Shown piece after piece: positions 35,385 to 44,541 of a stretch of DNA of 64,000 bases. The DNA is from Polyangium sp. 6x1 (lineage in GTDB: Bacteria; Myxococcota_A; Polyangia; Polyangiales; Polyangiaceae). Both the position numbers and the translations under genes were made by a program. Below the pieces are notes generated by a model. That model did no database searches and was not told the DNA's origin. It was given only the letters and a program-made list of their open reading frames with translations. The stretch spans positions 62,001 to 126,000 of the forward strand of contig NZ_JARZHH010000022.1 in NCBI RefSeq assembly GCF_029946515.1. Direction: 5' to 3'. Each line of letters begins with the position of its first letter. The stretch's first letter is position 1.

Positions 35385-36389
35385 GTGTCGCCGCTCGTCT
35401 CCGTCCTGATCCCCTATCGCAACGCGGAGAGCACGCTCGCCGAAGCGCTCGCAGGCATCCTCGCCGAGCGAGACGTGCCGCTCGAGGTGCTCGCCGTCGA
35501 CGACGGCTCGACCGACGGTGGCCCCGCCATCGTGGCGCGCCTGGCCGAGGAGGATCCGCGTGTCGTGCCGCTCGCGGCCGGCGGCGTGGGAATCGCGCGC
35601 GCCCTCGCCCGCGCCCACGCAGCCTCGCGCGCGCCCTTCCTCGCGCGCATGGACGCCGACGACATCTCGCTCCCGGAGAGGCTCCGGCTCCAGGTCGACG
35701 CACTCCGCAAGGATGACCGTCTCGGCGTCGTGGGGAGCCGCGTCGAGCCCTTCCCAGACGAGGCCGTCGGCGAAGGGCTCGCGCGGTACGTGGCGTGGCA
35801 AAACGCGATCGTGACGCCGGAGGATCACGATCGCGAAATCTTCGTCGAAGCCCCGCTCTGCCATCCCTCCGTGATGCTCCGACGCGAGGCGTTCGAGGCC
35901 GTGGGCGCATTCCGCGACGTGCACTGGCCCGAGGACTACGATCTCTGGCTCCGGCTCCACGCCGCGGGCTACGGGCTCGCCAAGGTGGATCGAACGCTCC
36001 TCCGCTGGCGTCATCACCCAGGCCGCGCGACGTTCCGCGACGGTCGTTACGCAATCGTACGATTCATCGAAGCAAAGGCGCACTACCTCGCGCCGCGGCT
36101 CGCGCAGGACGCGCGCGCGCTCGTCGTGTGGGGCGCGGGTCCAACGGGGCGCAAGCTCGCGCGTGCACTCGCAGTCGAGGGCGCGAAGGCCACAGCCTTC
36201 GTGGACATCGATCCAAAGAAGATCGGCCGCACGGCACGCGGGGCGCCGATCGTGCCCGCGGCTTCCCTCGATCCCACGCGGCACTTCGTGCTCGTGGCCG
36301 TGGGCGCGCGCGGCGCGCGGGACCTGATCCGAACGAACCTCGCCGCGCTCGGCTTCGTCGAACAGCGCGACTTCTTCTGCTGCTCCTGA
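35385..36389 (+). CDS. Family 2 glycosyltransferase with C-terminal Rossmann-like domain
   Basis: 334 residues. GT-A fold at about 1-235: VSVLIPYRNAESTL, VDDGSTDGG, the DxD-type metal site RMDADDISLPER, and WPEDYDLWLRL as the acceptor/catalytic region. The last ~85 residues form a separate nucleotide-binding-like unit (LVVWGAGPTGRKLARAL ... FVDIDPKKIG). Such proteins transfer a sugar from a nucleotide donor to a polysaccharide or lipid carrier. GTG start 13 bases after the STAS-like gene. The second domain may be a sugar-modifying or regulatory module; substrate unknown. Confidence 0.85.
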   Translation: MSPLVSVLIPYRNAESTLAEALAGILAERDVPLEVLAVDDGSTDGGPAIVARLAEEDPRVVPLAAGGVGIARALARAHAASRAPFLARMDADDISLPERLRLQVDALRKDDRLGVVGSRVEPFPDEAVGEGLARYVAWQNAIVTPEDHDREIFVEAPLCHPSVMLRREAFEAVGAFRDVHWPEDYDLWLRLHAAGYGLAKVDRTLLRWRHHPGRATFRDGRYAIVRFIEAKAHYLAPRLAQDARALVVWGAGPTGRKLARALAVEGAKATAFVDIDPKKIGRTARGAPIVPAASLDPTRHFVLVAVGARGARDLIRTNLAALGFVEQRDFFCCS

Positions 36390-36398
36390 GGCGCCACG

Positions 36399-36695
36399 CC
36401 GGGGCGCTGCCCCGGGCCCCGCGGGGGCTATTCGCCCCTCGACCCGAACCAGGGCAAGCCCTGGACCTCAGGGGGAAGAACTGCGCGATGCGCAGTTCTT
36501 CCCACAGGCCGGTGGTACCGCCTCGCCGATCGAACCGTCAGCGCTGCTGCCTCGGTTGGCAGCGTCGCTCGTGGTCTTGACCTGTCCCGTTCGATGAACT
36601 GCGCATCGCGCAGTTCATCGACCCCGAGTCCAGCGCTTGCGCTGGTCCGGGTCCAGGGGCGGACAGCCCCGGTGGGGCCTGGGGCAAAGCCCCAG
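36399..36695. repeat. Inverted pair of ~105-bp multi-hairpin repeats
   Basis: Left copy 36399-36503 and right copy 36589-36695 are inverted relative to each other with an 86-base spacer. Each contains the same three palindromes: a GGGGC/GCCCC hairpin; CCAGGGCAAGCCCTGG (36449-36464) or CCAGCGCTTGCGCTGG (36630-36645); and a 14-bp stem with a 3-base loop (36473-36503; 36591-36621) sharing GAACTGCGC/GCGCAGTTC. Differences between the copies are paired, so each stem stays perfect. The whole element fills the 326-base gap between two convergent genes and contains no ORF. Confidence 0.8.
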
Positions 36696-36715
36696 CGAAG
36701 CCCTTCCAGATAAAA

Positions 36716-37813
36716 TCACGACTTCCCCGGCAAGAGCCGCACCCCTCCGCTCGGCCCCTGCCCCACCGGCTTGTGGAGCACGATGCGCCTGCCTGCGGCT
36801 CGTCCCTCGGCGTGCGCCTCGCTGCGTGGCCCGCCTGCGTATTTCACGTGCTGGATGCGCGGATGCCGCTGCCGGTAGTACCGCCCGAGATCCGCGTCCT
36901 TCACCCACACGAGCCCTTCGCTCGTGTTGATCTCGCGTTGCGCTCCGAGCTTCTCGTCGAACCCCGCCATCACGCCTGCGACGAACGTGCGCCGATCGCG
37001 GTTGCCGCCGAGCCCCTTCGCCTTCTTGTGCGTGGTCCAGAGCTGCTCGGCTGTGCGCGTGAGGAATGCGTACACGTAGCTCGCCATCTCCAGGTTCGCG
37101 TGCGAGCCGCAGATCTCCAGCACGCTCCCGCGCTTGCCTTCGAGCGGCCGGTAGACCGGCACCCAGATGACCTCCACGAAGAAGTGCTTGCCGAGGATCG
37201 ACGCGAGCCGACGCTCGGCTTCGGTCACGCGGCCCGTGGGCTTGCCGAGGTGGCGGAAGCCGTAGCCGTGGGCTTGCCGCTCCGCGACGCTGTCGATGTT
37301 GTACTTCAGCATCAAACGGTGGGCGGCGTTCATCGCGGCTTGCGCTTCGTTCACGTTCGCGCTCTCCGCGAGCGCGAGGAGCTTCGCGATCCGCTCGAGC
37401 ACGCGCGCTTCGCCTGGTTCCTCGCCGCGTGCTTCGGGCAGCCCCGAGGCCTGCCCGTCGATCCCGAGCCGCTGGCAGACTCCGCGGAAGGCGGGGCCAT
37501 GCGCCTGCTCGCTCGTCTGACCGAGCACCTCGTGCACGTACTGGTGCGCCATCTCGTGCTTCAGCACCTCGACCACGATCCCCCACGGCCGCTCGATCAC
37601 GAGGCGCCGGCCGATCTCGATGCAGCGCGTCTCGCGGTGCCAGCGGCCGAGGTACCGCTCTGCGTCGCCGAGCTCGATCGTCGGGATCTTCAGCGCGCGC
37701 CGGAAAAACGTGGCGTTCAGGTCCTGGTAGGCCGAGCGCAGCTCGCGCAAGAGCGCGGTCTCGAGCTCCAGCGTGAGGCGCGCGTGTTCCGTGGGCTCGG
37801 TGTTCGTCGACAT
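36716..37813 (-). CDS. SprT-like / DUF2786 protein
   Basis: 365 residues. The N-terminal half carries a zincin motif, HEMAHQYVHE (about residues 87-96), in a SprT-like context, with a third histidine in HGPAFRGVC. The middle has the DUF2786 signature KLLALAESANVNEAQAAMNAAHRLM, which is linked to RNA or phage-associated proteins in other bacteria. The C-terminal part is unassigned. Predicted cytoplasmic metalloprotease-like protein. GGAG lies about 9 bases before the ATG at 37813. Divergent from the membrane sulfatase genes. Substrate unknown. Confidence 0.8.
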   Translation of the reverse strand: MSTNTEPTEHARLTLELETALLRELRSAYQDLNATFFRRALKIPTIELGDAERYLGRWHRETRCIEIGRRLVIERPWGIVVEVLKHEMAHQYVHEVLGQTSEQAHGPAFRGVCQRLGIDGQASGLPEARGEEPGEARVLERIAKLLALAESANVNEAQAAMNAAHRLMLKYNIDSVAERQAHGYGFRHLGKPTGRVTEAERRLASILGKHFFVEVIWVPVYRPLEGKRGSVLEICGSHANLEMASYVYAFLTRTAEQLWTTHKKAKGLGGNRDRRTFVAGVMAGFDEKLGAQREINTSEGLVWVKDADLGRYYRQRHPRIQHVKYAGGPRSEAHAEGRAAGRRIVLHKPVGQGPSGGVRLLPGKS

Positions 37814-37994
37814 GGGCTGACTCCGGGCGGCCTTTCGGCCGGGGCGGAGCATAAATCGAACCGTCCGGCGGGGCATGGCCCCTGCTCCCGCGGCCGTCCG
37901 CTGCCGTGCTCGGGACAACGCGAGGCACCGGTCCTCCAGGGCGCTCGTGACAATCACGTCACCCATTCGTTGCCGGGACGTGAATTGGGCTAGG

Positions 37995-39974
37995 ATGGGG
38001 CCCGAGAGCGTGTCCGCGACGACGAACTACCCCCTCGATCCCAGCGCGGAAGGCGCGCGGACGAGCGAGCCCGCGTCCCTCGCGCCGAAGAGCCAGAAGC
38101 TTCGGCGCCTGGCCCGCGCGCGGCGTCGCCTCGCCTGGCTCGTGCTCCTCGCCCCGGTCGTGCTCGTGCTCGCGGTCGACCTCTGGATCCGCGGCGGAAG
38201 GCTCCTCGATCTGCGCGGCAAGCACGTCGCGAGTTACGCGGGCGCCCTCCTCGAGAGTGCGGTCCTCTGGGGCCTCTTGCTCTACTCCGCGTCCTCGCGT
38301 CGCGGCGCCGTCCGCTGGGTCTCGGCCTCGCTCTTCGTGCTGCTCGCGACGGTCACGCTCGGCGTCCAGATCTACTTCCAGCGCTGCTACTCGACGTACG
38401 TGAACCTCGACGCGTTGCTCTTCGCGACGTCGTTCTCGGACAGCGTCGTCGGGCACCTGCGCGGCGACGGCGGCAACCTCGTCACGGCCGTCGCGCCGCC
38501 GCTCGTCTGCGCCGCCGCGCTGGTCGTCGCCGCGCGCAGGTTCGTGCGGCCGCGGCAGACGCGGAGCGGCCGCGCGGCCCGGATCCTCGCGCCGCTCGTG
38601 ATCGTCTTCGGCTTCCTGATCCCGTGCTCGTACCGCACCGTGCAGGCCTCGACGCCGGACGTGATCTACCTCCACGCGATGGGCGGCGTGATCAAGCAGA
38701 TCACCGGGCTCCGGCCGCCCGAGCACGTCCGCCCTGGGCTGCGCACGCCGCCGGTCCTCCCTCGCGCCACGGCGGTCCCCGGCGGCGCGCGCGTGACGCG
38801 GCCGAACGTGCTCTTCGTCATCACCGAGAGCGTGCGCGCCGACGCGCACTGCACCGCGCCGACGGACGAGTGCCCCTTCTCGCCGGCGACGAACGCCGCG
38901 GCGAGGAAGCGTTTTCCGCTGCTCCAGATGCGCTCGAACGCCTCGACCACCGCGATCTCGCTCGCGGTGCTCTGGTCGGGCCTCCCGCCGACGGCCTCGC
39001 GCGAGGACCTGCACGGCTATCCGCTTCTCTTCGATTATGCGAACGCGGCCGGGTACGACACGGCGTACTGGACCAGCCACCACATGATGTTCGCGAACTC
39101 GCGCCTCTACGTGCAGGACCTGCCGACCTCGCACCAGACCGGCGCGACCGATCTCGATCCGCTCGCGGACATGGATCTCGGCGCGCGCGACGAGCTGCTC
39201 ACCGAGCGCATCCGCAAGGACATCCGCGAGATGCGCGAGCCGTTTTTCGCGGTCGCCCACTACGGCAACACGCACATCCCCTACCGCATCGATCCCGAGC
39301 ACGCCCCGTTCCAGCCCGCGCAGGACAGCAAGGCGCCCGAGGACAACGAGGCCTACCGCAACTACTACCTCGACGCCGTGCACCTCCAGGATCGCACGAT
39401 CGGCGAGATGCTGCGGTTCGTTCGGGAACAGCCGTTCGGCGAGCGCACGATCGTGGTGTTCACCTCGGACCACGGCGAGTCGTTTCGCGAGCACGGGCAG
39501 CTCGGGCACACGGGCGCGGTGCTCGACGAGGAGATCCACGTGCCGGCCTGGATCGACGCGCCCGAGGGCACGCTCACCGACGCCGAGGCGGCCGCGATCG
39601 CGTCGCACCGCGACTCGATCGTGTTCCACACGGACCTCACGCCGACGATCCTCGACATGCTCGGCCTCGAGCACGAGGCGGGCTTCTCGCCCTGGTACGG
39701 CGCGATGATCGGCAAGAGCCTGCTCGGCCCGATCGAGCGCACGGAGCCCACGCCGCTCACGAACTGCTCGGGCGTGTGGGGCTGCGCGTTCCGCAACTGG
39801 GGCATGATGCGGGGGAATTTGAAGCTCGAAGCGCGCGAGTGGGACACGGCGTGGCATTGCTACGACGTGCTCGCGGATCCGAAGGAGCGTAACGATCTCG
39901 GCGCGGCGGCGTGCGGGGACATGGCCGCGCGCGCGGAGGCCCTGCACGGCGGGCTACCGGGCCTCGTGAAGTGA
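37995..39974 (+). CDS. Membrane-bound sulfatase-superfamily protein 1
   Basis: 659 residues. A cytoplasmic basic N-terminus is followed by about five hydrophobic helices (residues 40-235) and an extracytoplasmic alkaline-phosphatase-superfamily domain: PNVLFVITESVRADAHC (metal site), SNASTTAISLAVLWSG (candidate nucleophile threonine) and TSDHGESFREHG (metal ligands). The layout resembles LtaS/EptA-type enzymes that transfer phosphoglycerol or phosphoethanolamine, rather than a secreted sulfatase. ATG 37995 chosen; GTG 38010 is an alternative. It is followed after 13 bases by a paralogue, so the pair is one transcription unit. Substrate unknown. Confidence 0.85.
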   Translation: MGPESVSATTNYPLDPSAEGARTSEPASLAPKSQKLRRLARARRRLAWLVLLAPVVLVLAVDLWIRGGRLLDLRGKHVASYAGALLESAVLWGLLLYSASSRRGAVRWVSASLFVLLATVTLGVQIYFQRCYSTYVNLDALLFATSFSDSVVGHLRGDGGNLVTAVAPPLVCAAALVVAARRFVRPRQTRSGRAARILAPLVIVFGFLIPCSYRTVQASTPDVIYLHAMGGVIKQITGLRPPEHVRPGLRTPPVLPRATAVPGGARVTRPNVLFVITESVRADAHCTAPTDECPFSPATNAAARKRFPLLQMRSNASTTAISLAVLWSGLPPTASREDLHGYPLLFDYANAAGYDTAYWTSHHMMFANSRLYVQDLPTSHQTGATDLDPLADMDLGARDELLTERIRKDIREMREPFFAVAHYGNTHIPYRIDPEHAPFQPAQDSKAPEDNEAYRNYYLDAVHLQDRTIGEMLRFVREQPFGERTIVVFTSDHGESFREHGQLGHTGAVLDEEIHVPAWIDAPEGTLTDAEAAAIASHRDSIVFHTDLTPTILDMLGLEHEAGFSPWYGAMIGKSLLGPIERTEPTPLTNCSGVWGCAFRNWGMMRGNLKLEAREWDTAWHCYDVLADPKERNDLGAAACGDMAARAEALHGGLPGLVK

Positions 39975-39987
39975 ACGAATCAAAGAC

Positions 39988-41988
39988 GTGACGGAAGTAA
40001 CCGAAGGCAGCCCTGGGCCCGCCGCGAGCGCGGCGACGAAACCCCCCGGCAAGCGCAAGACGAAGCATCAGCTCGGCCCCGCGGGGCAGCGGCGCAAGCG
40101 GCTTCGGCGGCGGCGCAGGTGGATCGGGTTTCTGGCGCTCGTCACGCCGACGCTCTGGGTACTCGGCACCGATCTCCTGCGCCGACACGACCACCTCCTG
40201 CGCCTCGATCGGCTGCATCGGCTCGGCTACCTCGGGGGGCTCTGCGAGAGCATCGTCTTCTGGGCCGTCCTGCTCTACGTGGCCGCGCGCGCCCGCGGGA
40301 TCTTCCGCGGCGCCGTGGGCGGGCTCTTCGTCCTGCTCTTCTCGGTCGCGCTCGGCATCGAGGGCGCCTTCCACAGGCAGTGGAACACGTACCTCACGCT
40401 CGACGGGCAGATCCATTCGAAGTCGGTCGCGCACTCGCTCTACGGCTACCTCCCGCTCGGCCGCCCTGCCCTTCTCTTCGAGGTCGTGCTCGCGATCGCG
40501 GCCTCGATCGGGATGCTCGTCTTCGTGCGGCGGTTCGTACGACCTCGTAGGATCCCTCGCCTCGTCGCGCCGCTCCTCGTCCCGGCTGTGCTCGTCCTCG
40601 CGGTGAAGACGCCCGTCAGTTACCGCGTCGTCATGTCGTCGCCGCCGGATCTGCTCTACTTCCACGGCGTCACCGCGGTCGTGAAGGAGAACCTCGACAT
40701 CACGAACGAGTCGCCCGATCTACGCGTCGAGCGCAGGCGCCCCGAGCCCGTGCCGAAGCTCTCCGCGCGCCCGAAGCGGCCGCGCAACGTGCTGCTCGTG
40801 CTGCAAGAGAGCCAGCGCGCCGACGTGACGTGCGTCGCCTACGATCCGGCCGGCGACTGCGCCACGCCCTTCTCGAACGAGGCCATGCCGAACCGCATGC
40901 CGCTCCACGAGATGCACGCGCACGACTCGACGACGGCGATCTCCATCTCGAACATCTGGTCCGGCGTGCGCCCGACCGAGTCGCGCGCCGTCTTGCATTC
41001 GGTGCCGCTCCTCTGGGAGTACGCGGCCGCGGCGGGCTGGGACACCGCGTACTGGACGAGCCAGAACCTCATCTTCGGCAATGCGCGGCTCTACGTGCAG
41101 GACATCCCCGCGAGCCATTTCGCGGTCGCGACGCACCTCGACACGATGGCCGACCTCGACGCGGGCGCGCACGACGCGCTCCTCACCGAGCGCGTGATCG
41201 AGGAGTTCGGCGAGCTCGAAGAGCCGTTCTTCGCCGTCGTGCACTACTCGAACGTGCACTACCCCTACGTCTACGACGAGAAGCACGCCCCGTTTCAGCC
41301 GTCGGCCTTCAAGAACGCGCCCGAGCTCAACGATCAGTTCCTGAACTACTACAAGAACGTCGTGTACTTGTCGGACATGGCCGTGGGCAAGCTGCTCCGG
41401 CACGTGCGCGAGAGCGACAAGGGCGCGCGCACGGTCGTCGTGTACACCTCGGATCACGGCGAGTCGTTCCGCGAGCACTGGCAGATGGGGCACACGAGCT
41501 CGCTCTACGAGGAGGAGATCCGCGTGCCGACGTGGATCGACGCGCCCGAGGGCACGCTCACGCCGGAGGAAGAGGCGAACATCCGCGCGGCCGAGCACGC
41601 GTACGTCTATCACCTCGACCTCGCGCCGACGTTCCTCGATCTCTTCGGCCTATGGGACGATCCTGCGCTCGTGCCTTTCCGGCGCCGCATGATCGGCCAC
41701 CCGCTCACGCGGCCCGAGCGGACGCTCGAACCCGTGCCGCTCACGAACTGCACGGGCGTGTGGGAGTGCGCGTTCCGCAACTGGGGCGCGATGCAGGGGC
41801 CGCTCAAGGTGCAGGCGCGCGAGTGGGACGGCGAGTACCACTGCTTCGATCTGCGCACCGATCCCGACGAGCAGAAGAACCTCGGCGAGGCCGCGTGTGG
41901 ATCGCTGCCGCTCTTCGCGCGCTCGCTCTACCATGTGATGCCGAACGTCACCCCGCCCGGTCGCCCCAAGGTCAACTGGGGCAAGTGA
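39988..41988 (+). CDS. Membrane-bound sulfatase-superfamily protein 2
   Basis: 666 residues, a tandem paralogue of the preceding gene with the same order of parts: very basic N-terminus (KRLRRRRRW), about five membrane helices, then the catalytic domain with NVLLVLQESQRADVTC, HDSTTAISISNIWSG and TSDHGESFREHW. Shared end motifs include PLTNCTGVWECAFRNWG, matching PLTNCSGVWGCAFRNWG of copy 1. GTG start, 13 bases after the first gene. Divergence is moderate, so the duplication is old; the two may act on different substrates or as a heteromeric pair. Confidence 0.85.
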   Translation: MTEVTEGSPGPAASAATKPPGKRKTKHQLGPAGQRRKRLRRRRRWIGFLALVTPTLWVLGTDLLRRHDHLLRLDRLHRLGYLGGLCESIVFWAVLLYVAARARGIFRGAVGGLFVLLFSVALGIEGAFHRQWNTYLTLDGQIHSKSVAHSLYGYLPLGRPALLFEVVLAIAASIGMLVFVRRFVRPRRIPRLVAPLLVPAVLVLAVKTPVSYRVVMSSPPDLLYFHGVTAVVKENLDITNESPDLRVERRRPEPVPKLSARPKRPRNVLLVLQESQRADVTCVAYDPAGDCATPFSNEAMPNRMPLHEMHAHDSTTAISISNIWSGVRPTESRAVLHSVPLLWEYAAAAGWDTAYWTSQNLIFGNARLYVQDIPASHFAVATHLDTMADLDAGAHDALLTERVIEEFGELEEPFFAVVHYSNVHYPYVYDEKHAPFQPSAFKNAPELNDQFLNYYKNVVYLSDMAVGKLLRHVRESDKGARTVVVYTSDHGESFREHWQMGHTSSLYEEEIRVPTWIDAPEGTLTPEEEANIRAAEHAYVYHLDLAPTFLDLFGLWDDPALVPFRRRMIGHPLTRPERTLEPVPLTNCTGVWECAFRNWGAMQGPLKVQAREWDGEYHCFDLRTDPDEQKNLGEAACGSLPLFARSLYHVMPNVTPPGRPKVNWGK

Positions 41989-42024
41989 ATCGCGGCCGCG
42001 CGTGACGCTCGCGACGAGGCGCTC

Positions 42025-43161
42025 ATGAACGAGAGGTTTTTCCTGCCCGCCCTTGCGACCGCGCATTCCCACGCCTTCCAGCGCGCGATGCGGGGCGACG
42101 CGCAGCGGCCCGGCCCCACGGGTACGGACGATTTTTGGTCCTGGCGGACCTCGATGTACGCGCTCGCGGACACGCTCACGCCGGAGAGCATCCACGCGAT
42201 CGCGCGCGTCGCGTACCGCGAGCTTTACCGCGCCGGCGTGCGCACGGTGGGCGAGTTCCACTACGTGCATCACCAGCCGGGCGGCGCGCCGTACGACGAT
42301 CGGGTCGTGCTCGCCGATCAGGTGATCCGCGCGGCCAAGGCCGAGGGGCTCCGCATCGCGCTCCTCCGCGTGATCTACACGCGCGCGGGCGCTGGAAAGC
42401 CCCCCGAGGGGGCGCAGCGCAGGTTCTCCGATGCGGACCTCGATCGCTCGCTCGCCGACGTCGAGACACTCGCCGCGCGGTGGGCCCACGATCCCGACGT
42501 ACGGATCGGCGTCGCGCCGCACAGCGTACGCGCGGTCCCGCCCGATTGGCTCGGGCCGATCGCGGCGTTCGCCGAGGCGCGCGGGATGATGGTGCATGCG
42601 CACGTCGCCGAGCAGCCCGCGGAGATCGCCTCGTGCCTCGCGGAGACGGGGAAACGACCCGTCGAGTTGCTCGCCGAGCGCGGGGTCCTCTCGCCGCGCT
42701 TCGTGGCGGTGCACGCGACGCACCTCGCGCCGCACGAGGCGCGGCTCCTTGGTGAGGCGGGCGCGTTCGTTTGCTTGTGCCCGACGACGGAGCGGGATCT
42801 CGGCGACGGGCTGCCGGACGTGACGGCGCTCGTGGGCGCGGGCGCCCTGCTTTGCACGGGGATCGACAGCCACGTCATGACGGCGCCGCTCGAGGATCTG
42901 CGCTGCGTGGATCTCGGCGAGCGGCTCCGCACGGGCAAGCGCATCGCCTTGCGCGGCACGGAGGATGCGGAAGGGCGGACGCCGGCCGAGGCGCTTTATC
43001 GGATCGGCTCCGAGCTCGGGGCGCGGGCGTGTGGGTTTTCGGATGCGGGGGGCGAGGTCGAGGTCGACCTCGAGGCGCCGGAGCTCCTGCTCGTGCGTCG
43101 TGAACACCGGCTCGACGCCGTCGTGTACAGCGCCAACACTGGAATATTCCGCCACCATTGA
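42025..43161 (+). CDS. hutF: Formimidoylglutamate deiminase-like amidohydrolase
   Basis: 378 residues. Amidohydrolase metal and substrate motifs match HutF: ATAHSHAFQRAMRG (HxH), DFWSWRTSMY, EFHYVHHQPGG, VHAHVAEQPAE, HATHL, LCPTTERDLGDG and CTGIDSHV. HutF converts N-formimidoylglutamate to N-formylglutamate in histidine breakdown. Usual HutF proteins are about 450 residues; this one starts almost at the first metal motif and lacks the N-terminal composite domain. GAGG lies 7 bases before the ATG. No other hut gene is nearby; it follows the sulfatase pair by 36 bases. Confidence 0.8.
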   Translation: MNERFFLPALATAHSHAFQRAMRGDAQRPGPTGTDDFWSWRTSMYALADTLTPESIHAIARVAYRELYRAGVRTVGEFHYVHHQPGGAPYDDRVVLADQVIRAAKAEGLRIALLRVIYTRAGAGKPPEGAQRRFSDADLDRSLADVETLAARWAHDPDVRIGVAPHSVRAVPPDWLGPIAAFAEARGMMVHAHVAEQPAEIASCLAETGKRPVELLAERGVLSPRFVAVHATHLAPHEARLLGEAGAFVCLCPTTERDLGDGLPDVTALVGAGALLCTGIDSHVMTAPLEDLRCVDLGERLRTGKRIALRGTEDAEGRTPAEALYRIGSELGARACGFSDAGGEVEVDLEAPELLLVRREHRLDAVVYSANTGIFRHH

Positions 43162-43535
43162 TTGAATGCCGTGGTCATAGGAATGACCACAAGCCGATGG
43201 GAGCCAGTCCGATGACTCCCAATCTAATGCAATTCAATCGCATCTGCATCGCCTAGCCTGTGGCGTGACGCACGGCGGCGGGGCGACCATTCTCGAAACG
43301 CGTCGAAATTATCCACTGCTTCGGATATTTACACGTCACGCCCCAGGCGGACGTAGGCTCCATCGCGCGGGCGCGCCGCATCCTGTTTCTGCAATCAAAT
43401 TGCTATTGATATTCCGCACATCATTACGCGTCCCGGCGTGGCGTCGATTTCGAATCGATTTCACTTGAATAAAACGGGGCGCGCCCTGTACATTGCGTCT
43501 GTCCTTTTTTTTCTGACAGCCAAAGGAGTGCCCGC
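43162..43535. other. Relatively AT-rich intergenic region
   Basis: 374 bases, noticeably richer in A and T than its surroundings. A perfect 8-bp hairpin GTGGTCAT/ATGACCAC (43171-43190, loop AGGA) lies just after the hutF stop and may terminate it. The rest looks like promoter DNA for the metalloprotease. No ORF of interest. Confidence 0.5.
43465..43494 (+). promoter_or_regulatory. Possible sigma-70-type promoter for the metalloprotease
   Basis: TTGAAT (43465-43470) and TACATT (43489-43494) are separated by 18 bases and lie about 40-70 bases before the ATG at 43536. Each hexamer matches the consensus at four of six positions. Confidence 0.3.
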
Positions 43536-44450
43536 ATGCGCAATCTTCAGTACACGGTCGTTCTCGGGGGTCTCTTCTCCGCCTTCGCGCTGGTCGGCGC
43601 GGGCTGCAGCGCCGACTCGACCGAGATCGGCGAGGGCGTGGATGTCGGTGGCGAGACGGAAGCCGCCGGCGTGCCCGTCGTGCGCACCTGCGGCACGAAG
43701 GAGCTGACGCTGGAGGAGGCGGCCAAGCTCGAGGCCGAGTTCGAGCAGCTCGCCCCGTGGAAGGACAACCTCAACATCTCGGTCGGCGCGACGATCAACG
43801 TCTACTGGCACGTCATCAACAAGGGCACGGGCCTCGCGAACGGCGATATCCCGCAGAGCCAGATCGACGACTCGCTCAAGGTCCTCAATGACGCGTACTC
43901 GCCCTGGGGCGTGACGTTCAACCTCGTGAGCGTCGACCGCACGACGAACAGCACGTACTACACGGCCGGCCCGGGCACGACAGCCGAGAAGAACATGAAG
44001 ACGGCGCTCCGCCAGGGCACGGCGGACGACCTCAACATCTACAGCTCGAACCCGGGCGGCGGCCTCCTCGGCTGGGCGACGTTCCCCTCGAGCTACGCGG
44101 GCAACCCGAAGGATGACGGCGTCGTCCTCCTCTACACGTCGGTCCCCGGCGGCAGCGCGGCGCCGTACAACCTCGGCGACACGGCCACGCACGAGGTCGG
44201 CCACTGGATGGGCCTCTATCACACGTTCCAGGGCGGCTGCCAGAAGACCAACGATTACGTCTCCGACACGCCGGCCGAGAAGTCGGCCGCGTATGGCTGC
44301 CCGACGGGCCGCGACACCTGCTCGACGGCGGGCGCCGATCCCATCAAGAACTTCATGGACTACACCGACGACGCCTGCATGGACCACTTCACCGAGGGCC
44401 AGAGCCAGCGCATGAAGACCATGTGGGACACGTACCGCAAGGGCAAGTGA
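43536..44450 (+). CDS. M43-family zinc metalloprotease, predicted lipoprotein
   Basis: 304 residues. Signal peptide with lipobox-like VGAGC. The catalytic motif [11 protein letters not shown] (about residues 217-227) is the extended HExxHxxGxxH site of metzincins, and [10 protein letters not shown] supplies the Met-turn. Cysteines around the active site ([22 protein letters not shown]) fit the M43 (cytophagalysin/ulilysin) family. It should digest proteins outside the cell or at the cell surface. AAAGGAG is well placed before ATG. Monocistronic, with its own promoter region and a strong terminator after it. Confidence 0.9.
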   Translation: MRNLQYTVVLGGLFSAFALVGAGCSADSTEIGEGVDVGGETEAAGVPVVRTCGTKELTLEEAAKLEAEFEQLAPWKDNLNISVGATINVYWHVINKGTGLANGDIPQSQIDDSLKVLNDAYSPWGVTFNLVSVDRTTNSTYYTAGPGTTAEKNMKTALRQGTADDLNIYSSNPGGGLLGWATFPSSYAGNPKDDGVVLLYTSVPGGSAAPYNLGDTATHEVGHWMGLYHTFQGGCQKTNDYVSDTPAEKSAAYGCPTGRDTCSTAGADPIKNFMDYTDDACMDHFTEGQSQRMKTMWDTYRKGK

Positions 44451-44478
44451 TCGCTGCCTGAGCGTCCGCTGAAATGAA

Positions 44479-44511
44479 AAACCCCGCCTCGGGACGACCG
44501 AGGCGGGGTTT
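44479..44511. terminator. Strong bidirectional intrinsic terminator
   Basis: AAACCCCGCCTCGG (44479-44492) and CCGAGGCGGGGTTT (44498-44511) form a perfect 14-bp stem with loop GACGA. A-rich bases precede it and TTTCTCTTTT follows on the plus strand, so it can serve both the metalloprotease gene and the convergent membrane-protein gene. Confidence 0.9.
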
Positions 44512-44541
44512 CTCTTTTCGAAACCGCCGAAGCTCCGGCGG

